Shown here: positions 8,885 through 17,372 of the stretch, in pieces
How positions within the stretch are numbered: position 1 is the stretch's first letter
How the letters are laid out: every line of letters starts with the position of its first letter
Assembly: GCF_025457605.1 (NCBI RefSeq)
Contig: NZ_JAMZFY010000001.1
Coordinates: forward strand, 1,798,001-1,862,000
DNA: 64,000 bases
Direction: 5' to 3'
Origin: Haloarcula laminariae
GTDB taxonomy: Archaea; Halobacteriota; Halobacteria; Halobacteriales; Haloarculaceae
The notes under the pieces: model-generated
Told to the model about the DNA's origin: nothing
Databases searched by the model: none
The model's input: only the letters and a program-made list of their open reading frames with translations
Program-made: the position numbers and the translations under genes

Positions 8885-9208
8885 CTACTTTCGACGGTCT
8901 CGATTCGTGGCCCGCTCCTCGGGCTCTTCGGACTCCTCACGGCGCTCCCGAAGCCGCTCCCCGGGTTTCGGTCCGCGGTCCAGGTCGTCCTCGTAGGGCG
9001 TCTCGGCGATGCTGTCGGGGAAGGTGAACTGCGCGAGGAGCCCGCCGACGAGTGCCGCGGCGACGCCGACGGCCAGCGCGGCGACCAGCCCGCCAGACCC
9101 CCACAGCGTCACCAGCGACATCGAGAGACCGACGAGCAGCGCGAAACCGACCTTCAGCCGGACCAGGAACTTCTCGCGGTCTTCCTTGGTCACCGAGGGG
9201 CCGACCAT
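8885..9208 (-). CDS. Conserved haloarchaeal membrane protein, two spans
   Basis: A 107-residue protein of unknown function. After a short charged N-terminus (MVGPSVTKEDREKF) come two hydrophobic segments (about residues 18-35 and 39-62), the second Ala/Gly-rich, then a strongly charged cytoplasmic tail rich in Arg and Glu (LRERREESEEPEERATNRDRR). It lies 13 bp downstream of the 181-residue protein gene on the same strand and is probably cotranscribed with it. The ATG at MVGPSV was preferred over the upstream in-frame ATG because that would overlap the preceding gene. Confidence 0.72.
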   Translation of the reverse strand: MVGPSVTKEDREKFLVRLKVGFALLVGLSMSLVTLWGSGGLVAALAVGVAAALVGGLLAQFTFPDSIAETPYEDDLDRGPKPGERLRERREESEEPEERATNRDRRK

Positions 9209-9221
9209 CACCGGGCACCCA

Positions 9222-9767
9222 TCAGTAGAACCCCCGCTCGACGTCCTCGTCGATGACGTCCTCGAACTCCGCCTCAAGCAGCTGTTCGGCCTCCTCGAAG
9301 GTCTCGGTCAGGTCGTCCATCCGGTCGGGGCGGTCGTACTGGTCGTACTCCATCGGGCCGTAGGCCGGCGAGTCCATCGCGTCGAGCATGTCCTCGACGA
9401 GCGCCCGCGGCGTCGTCGGCGCGTCGGCGTGAGTCTCCAGGACGGTCTCTAAGTTCTGTGCCTTCTCCTTGGCGTCGTCCTCGTCCTCGGGCCCCTGCTG
9501 GACGCCGAAGACGCCGGTCCCCTGCTCGGGAAAGAGCGGGTCGATGTCGTCGTCTATCTTCCGGGCGACCTGCGAGCCGACGCCCTGGACGGCCATCGGG
9601 TTCTTCGCGTAGGTCTTCAGCTGGTACACCCCCGCGGAGGGGTGGCCGATGTACATGTCCTCGCCGATACCGCCCGCGCGGTCGCCCCCGACGGCGCGCC
9701 ACCCGCCGGGGTCGGCGTTGCTGTCCATCACGTCCTCGATGATGTCCTGCCAGTCGCGAACGCGCAT
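9222..9767 (-). CDS. Conserved haloarchaeal soluble acidic protein, unknown function
   Basis: A 181-residue acidic protein without membrane spans. The N-terminal half has a recognisable, gene-like sequence (WQDIIEDVMDSNADPGGWRAVGG, then GEDMYIGHPSAGVYQLKTYAKNP) and a mid-region QGTGVFGVQQGPEDEDDA; the C-terminal half is helical and rich in Glu and Asp. It is divergent from the large DUF4129 gene and precedes the two-span membrane protein. I do not recognise a characterised family; haloarchaeal conservation is my impression, not verified. Confidence 0.72.
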   Translation of the reverse strand: MRVRDWQDIIEDVMDSNADPGGWRAVGGDRAGGIGEDMYIGHPSAGVYQLKTYAKNPMAVQGVGSQVARKIDDDIDPLFPEQGTGVFGVQQGPEDEDDAKEKAQNLETVLETHADAPTTPRALVEDMLDAMDSPAYGPMEYDQYDRPDRMDDLTETFEEAEQLLEAEFEDVIDEDVERGFY

Positions 9768-9873
9768 ACACCGGCGTTGGGTCCGGGTCAGAATGAACCC
9801 ATCGGTCCAGCGGATGCCAGGGATTGATTACCGTCCCGACAACAGCTACACATAACTTCGGTAACTGAATCAG

Positions 9874-11967
9874 GTGCGTCCACGCGTGGGAACTACAGGC
9901 GGCGACGGCGGGGATATCGGCGTCGACAGTCGCCAGCTTCTGCTGGTCGTCGTCTGCCTGTTCGGCCTCGTCGCGGCGGCCTTTCTCGCGCCGGTCGCGG
10001 GCCAGAACGCCCCGTTCGGGGACGGGGCCGGCGACCCGTCTGAACGCGTCCCTGACAACCAGGGCGGGGGAGGCGGTGACAGCGCCGGCGACGGGTTCGA
10101 CGTTCCGGAGTGGCTTCGGGACCTCTTCGGCGGCGGCGATACCGGGGGCGGTGACAGCGGGACCCCGAGCAAGTGCCAGGTCTACGTGGAGAGTACTCCG
10201 AAACCCGGAGCACAGGCGACGGTCTTCGTCACCGTCGACGGTGAACCGAGTAGCGGCGTCCGGGTGTGGTTCAACGGTGACTACGTCGGTCGCACGGACG
10301 GCCGAGGGGTCGTGACCGGCGAGGTCCCCTTCGAGACCGAGCTGAACGTCACGGTCGAGTCGCCCGTCGACGAGCCGTGCGCGTTCTCGCGGACCGCGCC
10401 GGTCGGGCCCTCGGAGTCCGGCGCGGTCGGTTCGGGCGTATCGACGGCGCTCGCGAGTGGGACGAGCGCTATCGGTGTCACACCGGCGTCCCCGAAACTC
10501 GACGCCGGGCCGGTCCGCCAGCAGCGCGGCGGCGCGAACAACACGACGCAGTTCGAGGTGGCCAGCGACGCCAGTATCCGTGTCGAGGGCGACCCGTACC
10601 CGGGGACGACCGTCACGCTCGTCGCGACGGTCCGGGGCGTGCCGATGGCGAACGCCAGCGTCGCCGTCGACGGGGAGACGGTCGGAACGACCGACGAGCG
10701 GGGCCGATACCGGCTCTCCGTCCCCGACCGCGACAGCGTCCGGGTGACCGTCAGCCGCGGCGAGATACGCGGCCGGACCACGGTTTCGGTGTTACAGCTC
10801 GCAGTCGGCTACGAGCCACAGCTTGCGGTCCCGGGCGAAACCGTGACCGTGAACGTGACGCGAAACGGCGAGCCGGTCCGGAACGCGACCGTGGCAGCCG
10901 ACGGGGAGACGCTGGGAACCACCGGTCCCAGCGGCCGGGTGAACTTTACCGCGCCGCTGACGACGGGCGGGACGGTCACGGCCACCACGCCGCTCCAGCG
11001 CGCGACGGTCCCGGTGGTGTACGCGTATCTCTACACCGTCGGCGCGTCGCTCCTGCTGGTCGTTCTCTCGACCGTGACGACCTGGGTGACGGCCCGGCGC
11101 CGCGACCGCGAGACGGCCCGGCGCGTCGCCCGCTGGTGGGGCGCCGTCGGGGTCCTGTTCGCTGGCTACGCCGTCTGGGAACTGCCGGGGCTGGGCGTCG
11201 CCGCTATCTGCGTCCTCGTCGTCGCCCTCTACCGGCACCGGCAAGCGGTCCGAAGCGGTGGGGCGACGGCCGCGGAGCGGGCCGGGGCGTTGCTGGAGCG
11301 ATGTAAACGAGGACTCCTGCGTGTCGTCGAGGGTCTCGAAGCGACCGTCGACTGGCTCCACGCACAGGCCACGCGGTTCGGGGCGTGGCTCCGCTCGCTG
11401 CCCACCTCGCTTTCGGCTCTCGGCGCTCGGTTCTGGGGATGGCTCCGCACGCTGCCCGGACGGCTGCTGGCCGGGCTCCGCGAGTCGCGCCGCGCCGTCG
11501 CCGCCGCGCTCGCCGCCGCCGCGCTCGCCGCCGTCGCCGTCGTCGGGACCGCCACCTACGCGTACGGGGTCCCGGGGTTCCTCCTCTCCGTCAGTCTGGT
11601 CGCTCTCGCGGCGATTGCCTGGTGGCTCCGGCGGCGAGCGGGCGGGGCCGGTACTGCCGCGGCGTCGGCACCGTCGACGGCCGACAGCGCAGCGGCGACC
11701 GAGGACGGCGACGACCCGATGCTGCGCCGACTCTGGCGGCGGCTGGCGAGGTGGGTCCTGCCGGAGACCTGGCGGACGCGAACGCCCGCCGAGGTGTCCC
11801 GGGCGGCGATTGAACGGGGGCTGCCGCGCGGGCCCGTCGAGACGCTGACCGAGGCGTTCCGCGACGCAGAGTACGGCGGTCGGTCGGGCGAGCAACGGCG
11901 TGAACGGGCCAGGGCGGCCTTCGACGAGATTGCCGGCGCGCGGGACGAGGAGGGCGAGGAACGATGA
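9874..11967 (+). CDS. Surface membrane protein with beta-sandwich repeats and C-terminal DUF4129
   Basis: A 697-residue membrane protein. A hydrophobic signal/anchor (about residues 21-39) precedes a Gly/Asp-rich linker, then three repeated Ig-like or carboxypeptidase-regulatory-like beta domains (about 105-165, 225-310, 310-380), each with a G(V/E)P(V/M)xNA(S/T)VxxDGE pattern. Spans near 385-405 and 415-450, an amphipathic Trp/Leu-rich segment and more spans at 540-595 follow. The C-terminal 65 residues are the DUF4129 domain, which in other genomes accompanies MoxR, DUF58 and transglutaminase genes. Translation starts at GTG. It heads a five-gene cluster and overlaps the next gene by ATGA. 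Confidence 0.82.
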   Translation: MRPRVGTTGGDGGDIGVDSRQLLLVVVCLFGLVAAAFLAPVAGQNAPFGDGAGDPSERVPDNQGGGGGDSAGDGFDVPEWLRDLFGGGDTGGGDSGTPSKCQVYVESTPKPGAQATVFVTVDGEPSSGVRVWFNGDYVGRTDGRGVVTGEVPFETELNVTVESPVDEPCAFSRTAPVGPSESGAVGSGVSTALASGTSAIGVTPASPKLDAGPVRQQRGGANNTTQFEVASDASIRVEGDPYPGTTVTLVATVRGVPMANASVAVDGETVGTTDERGRYRLSVPDRDSVRVTVSRGEIRGRTTVSVLQLAVGYEPQLAVPGETVTVNVTRNGEPVRNATVAADGETLGTTGPSGRVNFTAPLTTGGTVTATTPLQRATVPVVYAYLYTVGASLLLVVLSTVTTWVTARRRDRETARRVARWWGAVGVLFAGYAVWELPGLGVAAICVLVVALYRHRQAVRSGGATAAERAGALLERCKRGLLRVVEGLEATVDWLHAQATRFGAWLRSLPTSLSALGARFWGWLRTLPGRLLAGLRESRRAVAAALAAAALAAVAVVGTATYAYGVPGFLLSVSLVALAAIAWWLRRRAGGAGTAAASAPSTADSAAATEDGDDPMLRRLWRRLARWVLPETWRTRTPAEVSRAAIERGLPRGPVETLTEAFRDAEYGGRSGEQRRERARAAFDEIAGARDEEGEER

Positions 11968-12845
11968 GACGGCTCACGACGGTGCTGGCCGGCGTCGGCG
12001 CGCTGCTCGTGGTCCTGGGCGCCGTGTTCGGCCTGTTGGCCGGGAGCCCCGCCGCGCGGGTCCCGTCCCCGGTCGCCCTCTTCGGCGGGGTGCTCGTGGT
12101 CGCCCTGACGCTGTGGAAGCTGGTCCGCTCGCCGGGCGGGGGGTTCGCGCCCGCCCCGTGGGACGAGGACGGGGCTATCGTCGACGAGCCGCCCGAGTCG
12201 ACGGCGCGGACCGACCCCATCTCGGGGACGGCGCTGTCGGGTGTCATCGAGGCGGCCGCGAGCGACGCGCGCGATGAGACCGTCGAGGCGGGGCTGGCGA
12301 CGGTCAGGCCGCCGCTCCGGGAGGCGCTCGTCGCGGCGCTGGAGCGGGGCGGCTGGGACCGTGACCGCATCGAGGCGGCGCTGGCCGACGGCTCCTGGAC
12401 CGACGACCCGGTCGCCGCAGCCGTCCTCGACGAGGGCGTCGTCCCGCCCGAGCGGTCGCTCAGACGCCGGGTCTGGGCCTGGCTCTTCCCCGGGAAAGCC
12501 GTGCGACACCGGACGGCTCGGGCCGTCGGCGCCGTCGCCAGAGCGGCCGATACGGCGCTGCCTCCGGTCGTCGGCCAGCGGGCGCCGCGCCCGGTACCGG
12601 TGGCCGAACCGACCCTCGACGACCTCCAGCGGGCGGCCGACGGCAGTCTCCGCCGGGCCGTCGACGGGTCGGCCTCGGTCGGCGCGGACGAGTACGAGAA
12701 AGACGAGGTCGAGTCGGGTGCAGAGGAGGGGGGCGCTCCGTCGGAGGCACCGGACGGACGCGACGCAACTCCCGAGACACAGCCAGCGTCGGCCGCCGGT
12801 GACGAGTCCGCCGAGTGGCCGGCCGAGGCCGGGGGTGGCGACTGA
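11964..12845 (+). CDS. Two-span membrane protein of the MoxR/DUF58 cluster (DUF7269-like)
   Basis: A 293-residue protein. Two hydrophobic segments lie near residues 6-28 and 33-53; the rest is cytoplasmic. A helical domain (about 85-165) contains LREALVAALERGGWDRDRIEAAL and WTDDPVAAAVLDE, and the C-terminal 90 residues are an acidic low-complexity tail. It starts inside the stop of the DUF4129 gene (ATGA) and its TGA overlaps the ATG of the DUF58 gene, so the three are translationally coupled. From memory, homologs in this position are called DUF7269; not verified. Function unknown. Confidence 0.78.
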   Translation: MRRLTTVLAGVGALLVVLGAVFGLLAGSPAARVPSPVALFGGVLVVALTLWKLVRSPGGGFAPAPWDEDGAIVDEPPESTARTDPISGTALSGVIEAAASDARDETVEAGLATVRPPLREALVAALERGGWDRDRIEAALADGSWTDDPVAAAVLDEGVVPPERSLRRRVWAWLFPGKAVRHRTARAVGAVARAADTALPPVVGQRAPRPVPVAEPTLDDLQRAADGSLRRAVDGSASVGADEYEKDEVESGAEEGGAPSEAPDGRDATPETQPASAAGDESAEWPAEAGGGD

Positions 12846-14152
12846 TGGCCCGGCGGGTCCGCTGGCGCGGGGCGGTAGTCGCGGCCGTATTGCTCGGCTT
12901 CGTCGGCGGTATCCGGGGGAACGGGACCCTGCTGCTCGCCGCGACGATTCCGCTGGCGTACGTGGCCTACGGCTCCGTCTCGACGGCGGCCGTCCCCGAG
13001 CGCCTCACCGTCACACGACGGGTCGACCCGCGGGTCGCGCCGCCGGGGCGGCCGGTGACGGTCACGCTGACGGTCCGAAACGACGGCGACAGGACGCTGT
13101 CGGACCTGCGCGTCGTCGACCCGGTCCCGTCGGCGCTTGTGGTCCTGCGGGGCACGCCGAGAGGTGGGGGGACCCTCGAACCGGGGGAGTCGGTGACGGT
13201 GACCTACACCGTCGTTGCGCGCCGCGGCGAGTTCGACTTCCCGCCGGCCCGCGTGCGGGTTCGCGGGGCCGGCGCGGGGGCGGTGGCGACGGCGGACAGA
13301 CAGCCGTCGGGCGACACGCGGCTCATCTGTCGGCTGGACGCCGACGCGCCGCCGCTCTCGGATATCGGCGACGCCCGCGTGGGCCGGCTCACGACGGACG
13401 CGCCCGGGGAGGGGGTCACGTTCCACTCGACGCGGGAGTACCGCCACGGCGACCCCGCCGGTCGCATCGACTGGCGCGGCTACGCCAAGCAGGGGGAGCT
13501 CTCCACCGTCAACTACGACCGGCAGGTCTCGGCGACGGTGGTGTTCGTCCTGGACGCCCGGGCAGCGTCGCGGGTGGCCGCCGGGCCGGGCCGCCCGACG
13601 GCGGTCGAACTCGGGGCCTACGCGGCGACCCGGGCGCTCAACACCCTGCTCGGGGCCGGTCACGACGTCGCCGTCGCCGTCGTCGGCGTCGAGGGCGACG
13701 GGCCGGGCGGGCTGGCGTGGCTGCCCCCGGGCGGCGGGAGCGAGCAGCGCTCGCGGGCCATCGCCGTGCTGGGCGAGGCCATCGACGCGGCGCCGGCGGC
13801 CGACTGTGACCCCACGCAGCAGGCGCGGACGCTGGGCGGCCTGGTCGACAGGCACGCACAGTTCGTGCTCGTCTCGCCGCTGCTCGACGACGCGCCGCTG
13901 TCGATGGTCGAGCAGTGGTCCGCGTTCGGCGGCTCCCGGACCGTGCTGTCGCCCGACATCGTGGCGTCGAACACCGTCAGCGGCCAGTACGAGCAGGTCC
14001 GGCGCCGTACCCGTCTGGCCCGCTGTCAGGCCGGCGGCGCCCGGTCTATCGACTGGCGGCGCGGGACGCCGCTGCCGACGATTCTGGAGGCGACCTTCGC
14101 CGCCGAGGCCCACCGGGCCGGCGGGAGCGTCCGCGCGGGAGGTGGCGGCTGA
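12845..14152 (+). CDS. DUF58 domain protein
   Basis: A 435-residue protein. Two hydrophobic segments at the N-terminus (about residues 10-45) anchor it; a CARDB/DUF11-like beta domain follows (about 55-150: VTLTVRNDGDRTLSDLRVVDPVP). The DUF58 core has the diagnostic REYRHGDPAGRIDWRGYAKQGEL motif near residue 200, then a von Willebrand A-like fold (VVFVLDARAA as a partial MIDAS strand). DUF58 proteins are partners of MoxR ATPases, proposed to work as a chaperone pair maturing or activating other proteins. The ATG overlaps the preceding TGA; the next gene begins directly after its stop. Confidence 0.9.
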   Translation: MARRVRWRGAVVAAVLLGFVGGIRGNGTLLLAATIPLAYVAYGSVSTAAVPERLTVTRRVDPRVAPPGRPVTVTLTVRNDGDRTLSDLRVVDPVPSALVVLRGTPRGGGTLEPGESVTVTYTVVARRGEFDFPPARVRVRGAGAGAVATADRQPSGDTRLICRLDADAPPLSDIGDARVGRLTTDAPGEGVTFHSTREYRHGDPAGRIDWRGYAKQGELSTVNYDRQVSATVVFVLDARAASRVAAGPGRPTAVELGAYAATRALNTLLGAGHDVAVAVVGVEGDGPGGLAWLPPGGGSEQRSRAIAVLGEAIDAAPAADCDPTQQARTLGGLVDRHAQFVLVSPLLDDAPLSMVEQWSAFGGSRTVLSPDIVASNTVSGQYEQVRRRTRLARCQAGGARSIDWRRGTPLPTILEATFAAEAHRAGGSVRAGGGG

Positions 14153-15592
14153 ATGGCCATCGGCGGCACCAGGCTCGACACCCCCTCCGCCGTCGGCGAC
14201 GAGGGGCGACCGCGCGGCGCCAGCCTGACCGTCGTCGCGGTCGTGGTCGTCGCGATACTGGCCGCCGCCGGCTACCTGGTCGGCCGGCCGCTGGCCTTTA
14301 CCACGTTCGGACTGTTCGTCGGGCTCACGTCGGCCGGGATGGCCCTGCTGTCACGCGACCGGTTGCAGCCGAAGGTCCTCGGGCACCTGCTCTTTCTCCC
14401 GGCGGCGGTCGTCCTGGCCGCGCTCGTTGGCGCGAGCGGGCTCGTCGCGTTGGCGAGCCCGGCGGTGGCCACGCTGGTCGCGGGGGCCCTGGTCGCCATG
14501 TTCGGCGTGGCGGCGGGCTGGAACGACGCGTTCGACCGGCCGACGGTCACGACGACGCTCGTCCAGAGCGGGCTCTCGTATCTGTTCTTCCTCGTCTGGC
14601 TAATCGTCCTCGCGTTCGTCGCCGGGCTGGGTCTGCTGGGCTGGGAGCTTGCGGGCTCGCTCGCGCGGGGGGCCGGACCGGTCGCCGCGTTCTTCGGGCT
14701 GTTCGAACTGCTCGGGGTCGCCGCGCCCTGCCTCTACGTCGCCGTCCGGGCGCTCCCGACCGTCGAGTTGGCGCCGGCCCACCGCCGGTCGACGGCGAGG
14801 GCGCGGTACGGGCGACTCAAATCCGCACTGCTCCGGGTGACGCTCGTCGCGTGGGGGGCCGTCATCCTGGGCCTGGTTGGGCTGGCGGCCGGGGTCGGCC
14901 AGGCGCTCCTGTCGCCGGTCGGCGGACCGATAACGCTGCTCGCCCAGGTGACCGCGATTCCCCTGCTGGCGGTCGCGGCCCTGGCCCTGCTCGCGGCGGT
15001 CCTGGCCTGGGCCGTCCGCCGGACGACCGCTGGCTTCGAGAGCCTGTCGACGCGGACGGTCGGCGCGGCCGTCGCGGCCGTCTGTTACTCCCTCGCGCTG
15101 TTCGTCGTCGCCCCGGCCCTCCTCCGACTGGGCTACGTCGGTGCGACAGCCATCCTCGTCGTCCCGGTGCTCCCGCTGCTCGTCTACGTCGGACTCGTCG
15201 CGGTCCTGCTGGGCTTTTACACCGGCGTGCTCCCCGGCCGGGCCGCCACGTCGGCCGTCGTCGCGGCCGGGCTGGTCGCCATGGGACTCGGCGGGGCGTT
15301 GTACGGGTTCCCGTCGCTGTTCGTCTTCGCGGCGGTCGCCGGCGGGCTCGTCGTCTGGGACGTGGGCACGTTCGGACTCGGCGTGACCGCCGAGCTCGGG
15401 CACCTCCCGGAGACGCGCCGGCTGGAGCTGTACCACGGGGTCGTCGCCGTCGGCGTCGGCCTGGTGGGCATCGCCGGCCTGACCGTCCTCGACCTCGCCC
15501 GGCGGTCGGTCGGGTCGGCCGTCGGGTCGCCGACGACGATGGGCATCGCGGTCCTCGGCGTCGTGCTGGTGGCCATCGGGCTGCGGGGCTGA
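14153..15592 (+). CDS. Polytopic membrane protein of the MoxR/DUF58 cluster (DUF7519-like)
   Basis: A 479-residue integral membrane protein with about 12 hydrophobic segments beginning near residue 24 and continuing to the C-terminus (TMGIAVLGVVLVAIGLRG). The N-terminal 23 residues are cytoplasmic and charged. Loops are short, and no catalytic motif or transporter signature is recognisable. Its ATG follows the DUF58 stop with no gap. In haloarchaea a protein of this kind regularly sits between DUF58 and MoxR; the label DUF7519 is from memory. It could form the membrane channel or scaffold of the cluster, which is inference. Confidence 0.8.
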   Translation: MAIGGTRLDTPSAVGDEGRPRGASLTVVAVVVVAILAAAGYLVGRPLAFTTFGLFVGLTSAGMALLSRDRLQPKVLGHLLFLPAAVVLAALVGASGLVALASPAVATLVAGALVAMFGVAAGWNDAFDRPTVTTTLVQSGLSYLFFLVWLIVLAFVAGLGLLGWELAGSLARGAGPVAAFFGLFELLGVAAPCLYVAVRALPTVELAPAHRRSTARARYGRLKSALLRVTLVAWGAVILGLVGLAAGVGQALLSPVGGPITLLAQVTAIPLLAVAALALLAAVLAWAVRRTTAGFESLSTRTVGAAVAAVCYSLALFVVAPALLRLGYVGATAILVVPVLPLLVYVGLVAVLLGFYTGVLPGRAATSAVVAAGLVAMGLGGALYGFPSLFVFAAVAGGLVVWDVGTFGLGVTAELGHLPETRRLELYHGVVAVGVGLVGIAGLTVLDLARRSVGSAVGSPTTMGIAVLGVVLVAIGLRG

Positions 15593-15682
15593 CCAGCGCC
15601 CCGTCACAGCGGGTCGGAGAGATAGGAACCACAGGTCGCCCGGATGGCATAGTTTCATGACAGCGGCGTCTAACGCTTGGAT

Positions 15683-16876
15683 ATGACCGAAGCGAGCCTG
15701 ACGCCCGAGGAGGCCGCCGGGCGCTGTCGGGACATCGTCGACCGGGTCGAGGAGGCCGTCGTCGTCGAGCGGCGGGTGCTGTACGAGACGCTCGCGGCCA
15801 TCATCGCCCGCGGTCACGTGCTCGTCGAGGACGTCCCCGGGACCGGCAAGACCGTCCTGGCCCGCGTTTTCGCGGAGTCGCTCGGGCTCACCTTCACCCG
15901 CATCCAGTTCACGCCGGACCTCCTGCCGGCCGACGTCACCGGCTCGAACATCTACAACGAACACGAGGGCCGGTTCGAGTTCGCGGAGGGCCCCGTCTTC
16001 ACGAACGTCGCGCTGGCCGACGAGATAAACCGCGCCCCGCCGAAGACCCAGGCCGCCCTGCTGGAGTCCATGGAGGAGCGCCAGGTCAGCGTCGACGGGA
16101 CGACCCACGAGCTGCCCGAGCCCTTCGTCGTCATCGCCACGCAGAACCCGGTCGAGCAGGAGGGGACCTTCCGCCTGCCGGAGGCACAGCGGGACCGCTT
16201 TGCGGTCAAAACATCGATGGGGTACCCCGACGTCGAGGGGGAGATGGACCTCCTAGCGATGCGGGACAGCCGGCGGACCCTCGCGCCGAGCGTCGACCCG
16301 GTCGTGACGCCCGAGACGGTACTCGAACTGCAGGAACTGGCCGAGGAGGTCCGCGTCGACGGGAAGGTACGTCGCTACATCGTCGACCTCGCCCGGGCGA
16401 CCCGCGAGGACGAGCGCACGGAAATCGGCGTCTCCCCGCGCGGGGTCCAGCGGGTGTTCGAGGCGGTCCGGGCCAGCGCCGTCATCGACGGCCGCGAGTA
16501 CGCCACGCCGGAGGACGTCAAGCGGATGGCCCGGGCGACGATGAGCCACCGGCTCATCCTGACGACCGAAGCCACCGTCGAGAACGTCGACCCGGACGGG
16601 ATAGTCCGGTCGGTGCTGGACAGCGTGGACGTGCCCGCCGTCTCGCCGGACGCGCCCGAGGCCCCGTCGAACGGCGAGTCCGGTGGGAACAGTGCGGAGG
16701 GACCACCGGACGCGGATTCGAGGGGCGGAGACGCCACCGCCGACCAGTCCGACGCCAGCGACCCCCAGTCGACGCCCGAACGCGCAGACGGCCACAGTGA
16801 GGGGTCGGCTCCGAGCGACGGGGACGCGTCCAGCCGTCGGGACGGGTCGGTCTCCGACCGGGAGAACGAGCCCTAA
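15683..16876 (+). CDS. MoxR family AAA+ ATPase
   Basis: A 397-residue AAA+ ATPase of the MoxR group, cytoplasmic, predicted to remodel or activate client proteins together with DUF58 partners. Walker A is EDVPGTGKT (residues 49-57), Walker B LADEIN (111-116), sensor 1 is the ATQNP segment, and the C-terminal lid runs to about residue 320. The last 75 residues are a disordered acidic Ser/Asp-rich tail. The ATG at 15683 was chosen over a TTG six bases earlier; a weak TATA-like CATAGTTTC lies about 30 bp upstream. The 90-bp gap after the membrane protein suggests it can be transcribed separately. Confidence 0.93.
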   Translation: MTEASLTPEEAAGRCRDIVDRVEEAVVVERRVLYETLAAIIARGHVLVEDVPGTGKTVLARVFAESLGLTFTRIQFTPDLLPADVTGSNIYNEHEGRFEFAEGPVFTNVALADEINRAPPKTQAALLESMEERQVSVDGTTHELPEPFVVIATQNPVEQEGTFRLPEAQRDRFAVKTSMGYPDVEGEMDLLAMRDSRRTLAPSVDPVVTPETVLELQELAEEVRVDGKVRRYIVDLARATREDERTEIGVSPRGVQRVFEAVRASAVIDGREYATPEDVKRMARATMSHRLILTTEATVENVDPDGIVRSVLDSVDVPAVSPDAPEAPSNGESGGNSAEGPPDADSRGGDATADQSDASDPQSTPERADGHSEGSAPSDGDASSRRDGSVSDRENEP

Positions 16877-16907
16877 ACGGTTTCCCGCCGCCGCCCCGGG
16901 ACCAGGT

Positions 16908-17288
16908 ATGGAGAGCGAAGCCAACGTCCTCGGCGGGGAACTCGAAGCCTGTTCGACGGACCCGACGACGGGGTTCATGCGCGACGGCTACTGTTACCCG
17001 CTCCAGCGGGACCCCGGTCGCCACGAGATATGTGCCGTCATGACCGACGAGTTCCTCCAGTACAGCAAAGCCCAGGGCAACGACCTCGTCACGCCACGGC
17101 CGGAGCTTGACTTCCCCGGGCTCGACCCGGGCGACCACTGGTGTGTCTGTGTGCCGCGGTGGATAGAGGCCCACGAGGCGGGGGCGGCGCCACCGGTCGA
17201 TCTGGCGGCGACGAGCGAGGACGTGCTCGACGACGTCGAACTGGAGACGCTCCGGGAGTACGCCCACGACGGGGCGAACGCGGAGTGA
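16908..17288 (+). CDS. DUF2237 family protein
   Basis: A 126-residue soluble protein of the DUF2237 family, widespread in bacteria and haloarchaea and without an assigned reaction. Family hallmarks are visible: NVLGGELEACSTDPTTGFMRDGYC near the N-terminus, HEICAVMTDEFLQYSKAQGNDL in the middle and GDHWCVCVPRW before the C-terminal helices. Four of the five cysteines fall within these conserved blocks. It stands 31 bp after moxR on the same strand; a functional link is not evident. Confidence 0.9.
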   Translation: MESEANVLGGELEACSTDPTTGFMRDGYCYPLQRDPGRHEICAVMTDEFLQYSKAQGNDLVTPRPELDFPGLDPGDHWCVCVPRWIEAHEAGAAPPVDLAATSEDVLDDVELETLREYAHDGANAE

Positions 17289-17372
17289 GCGCGGTGTCAG
17301 CAGCGAAGGTCGGTCCATCGGGGCCTGCGGCGTTCGGTACGCTTTTGCATCGGTCTCACCGACTCCCGGCGT

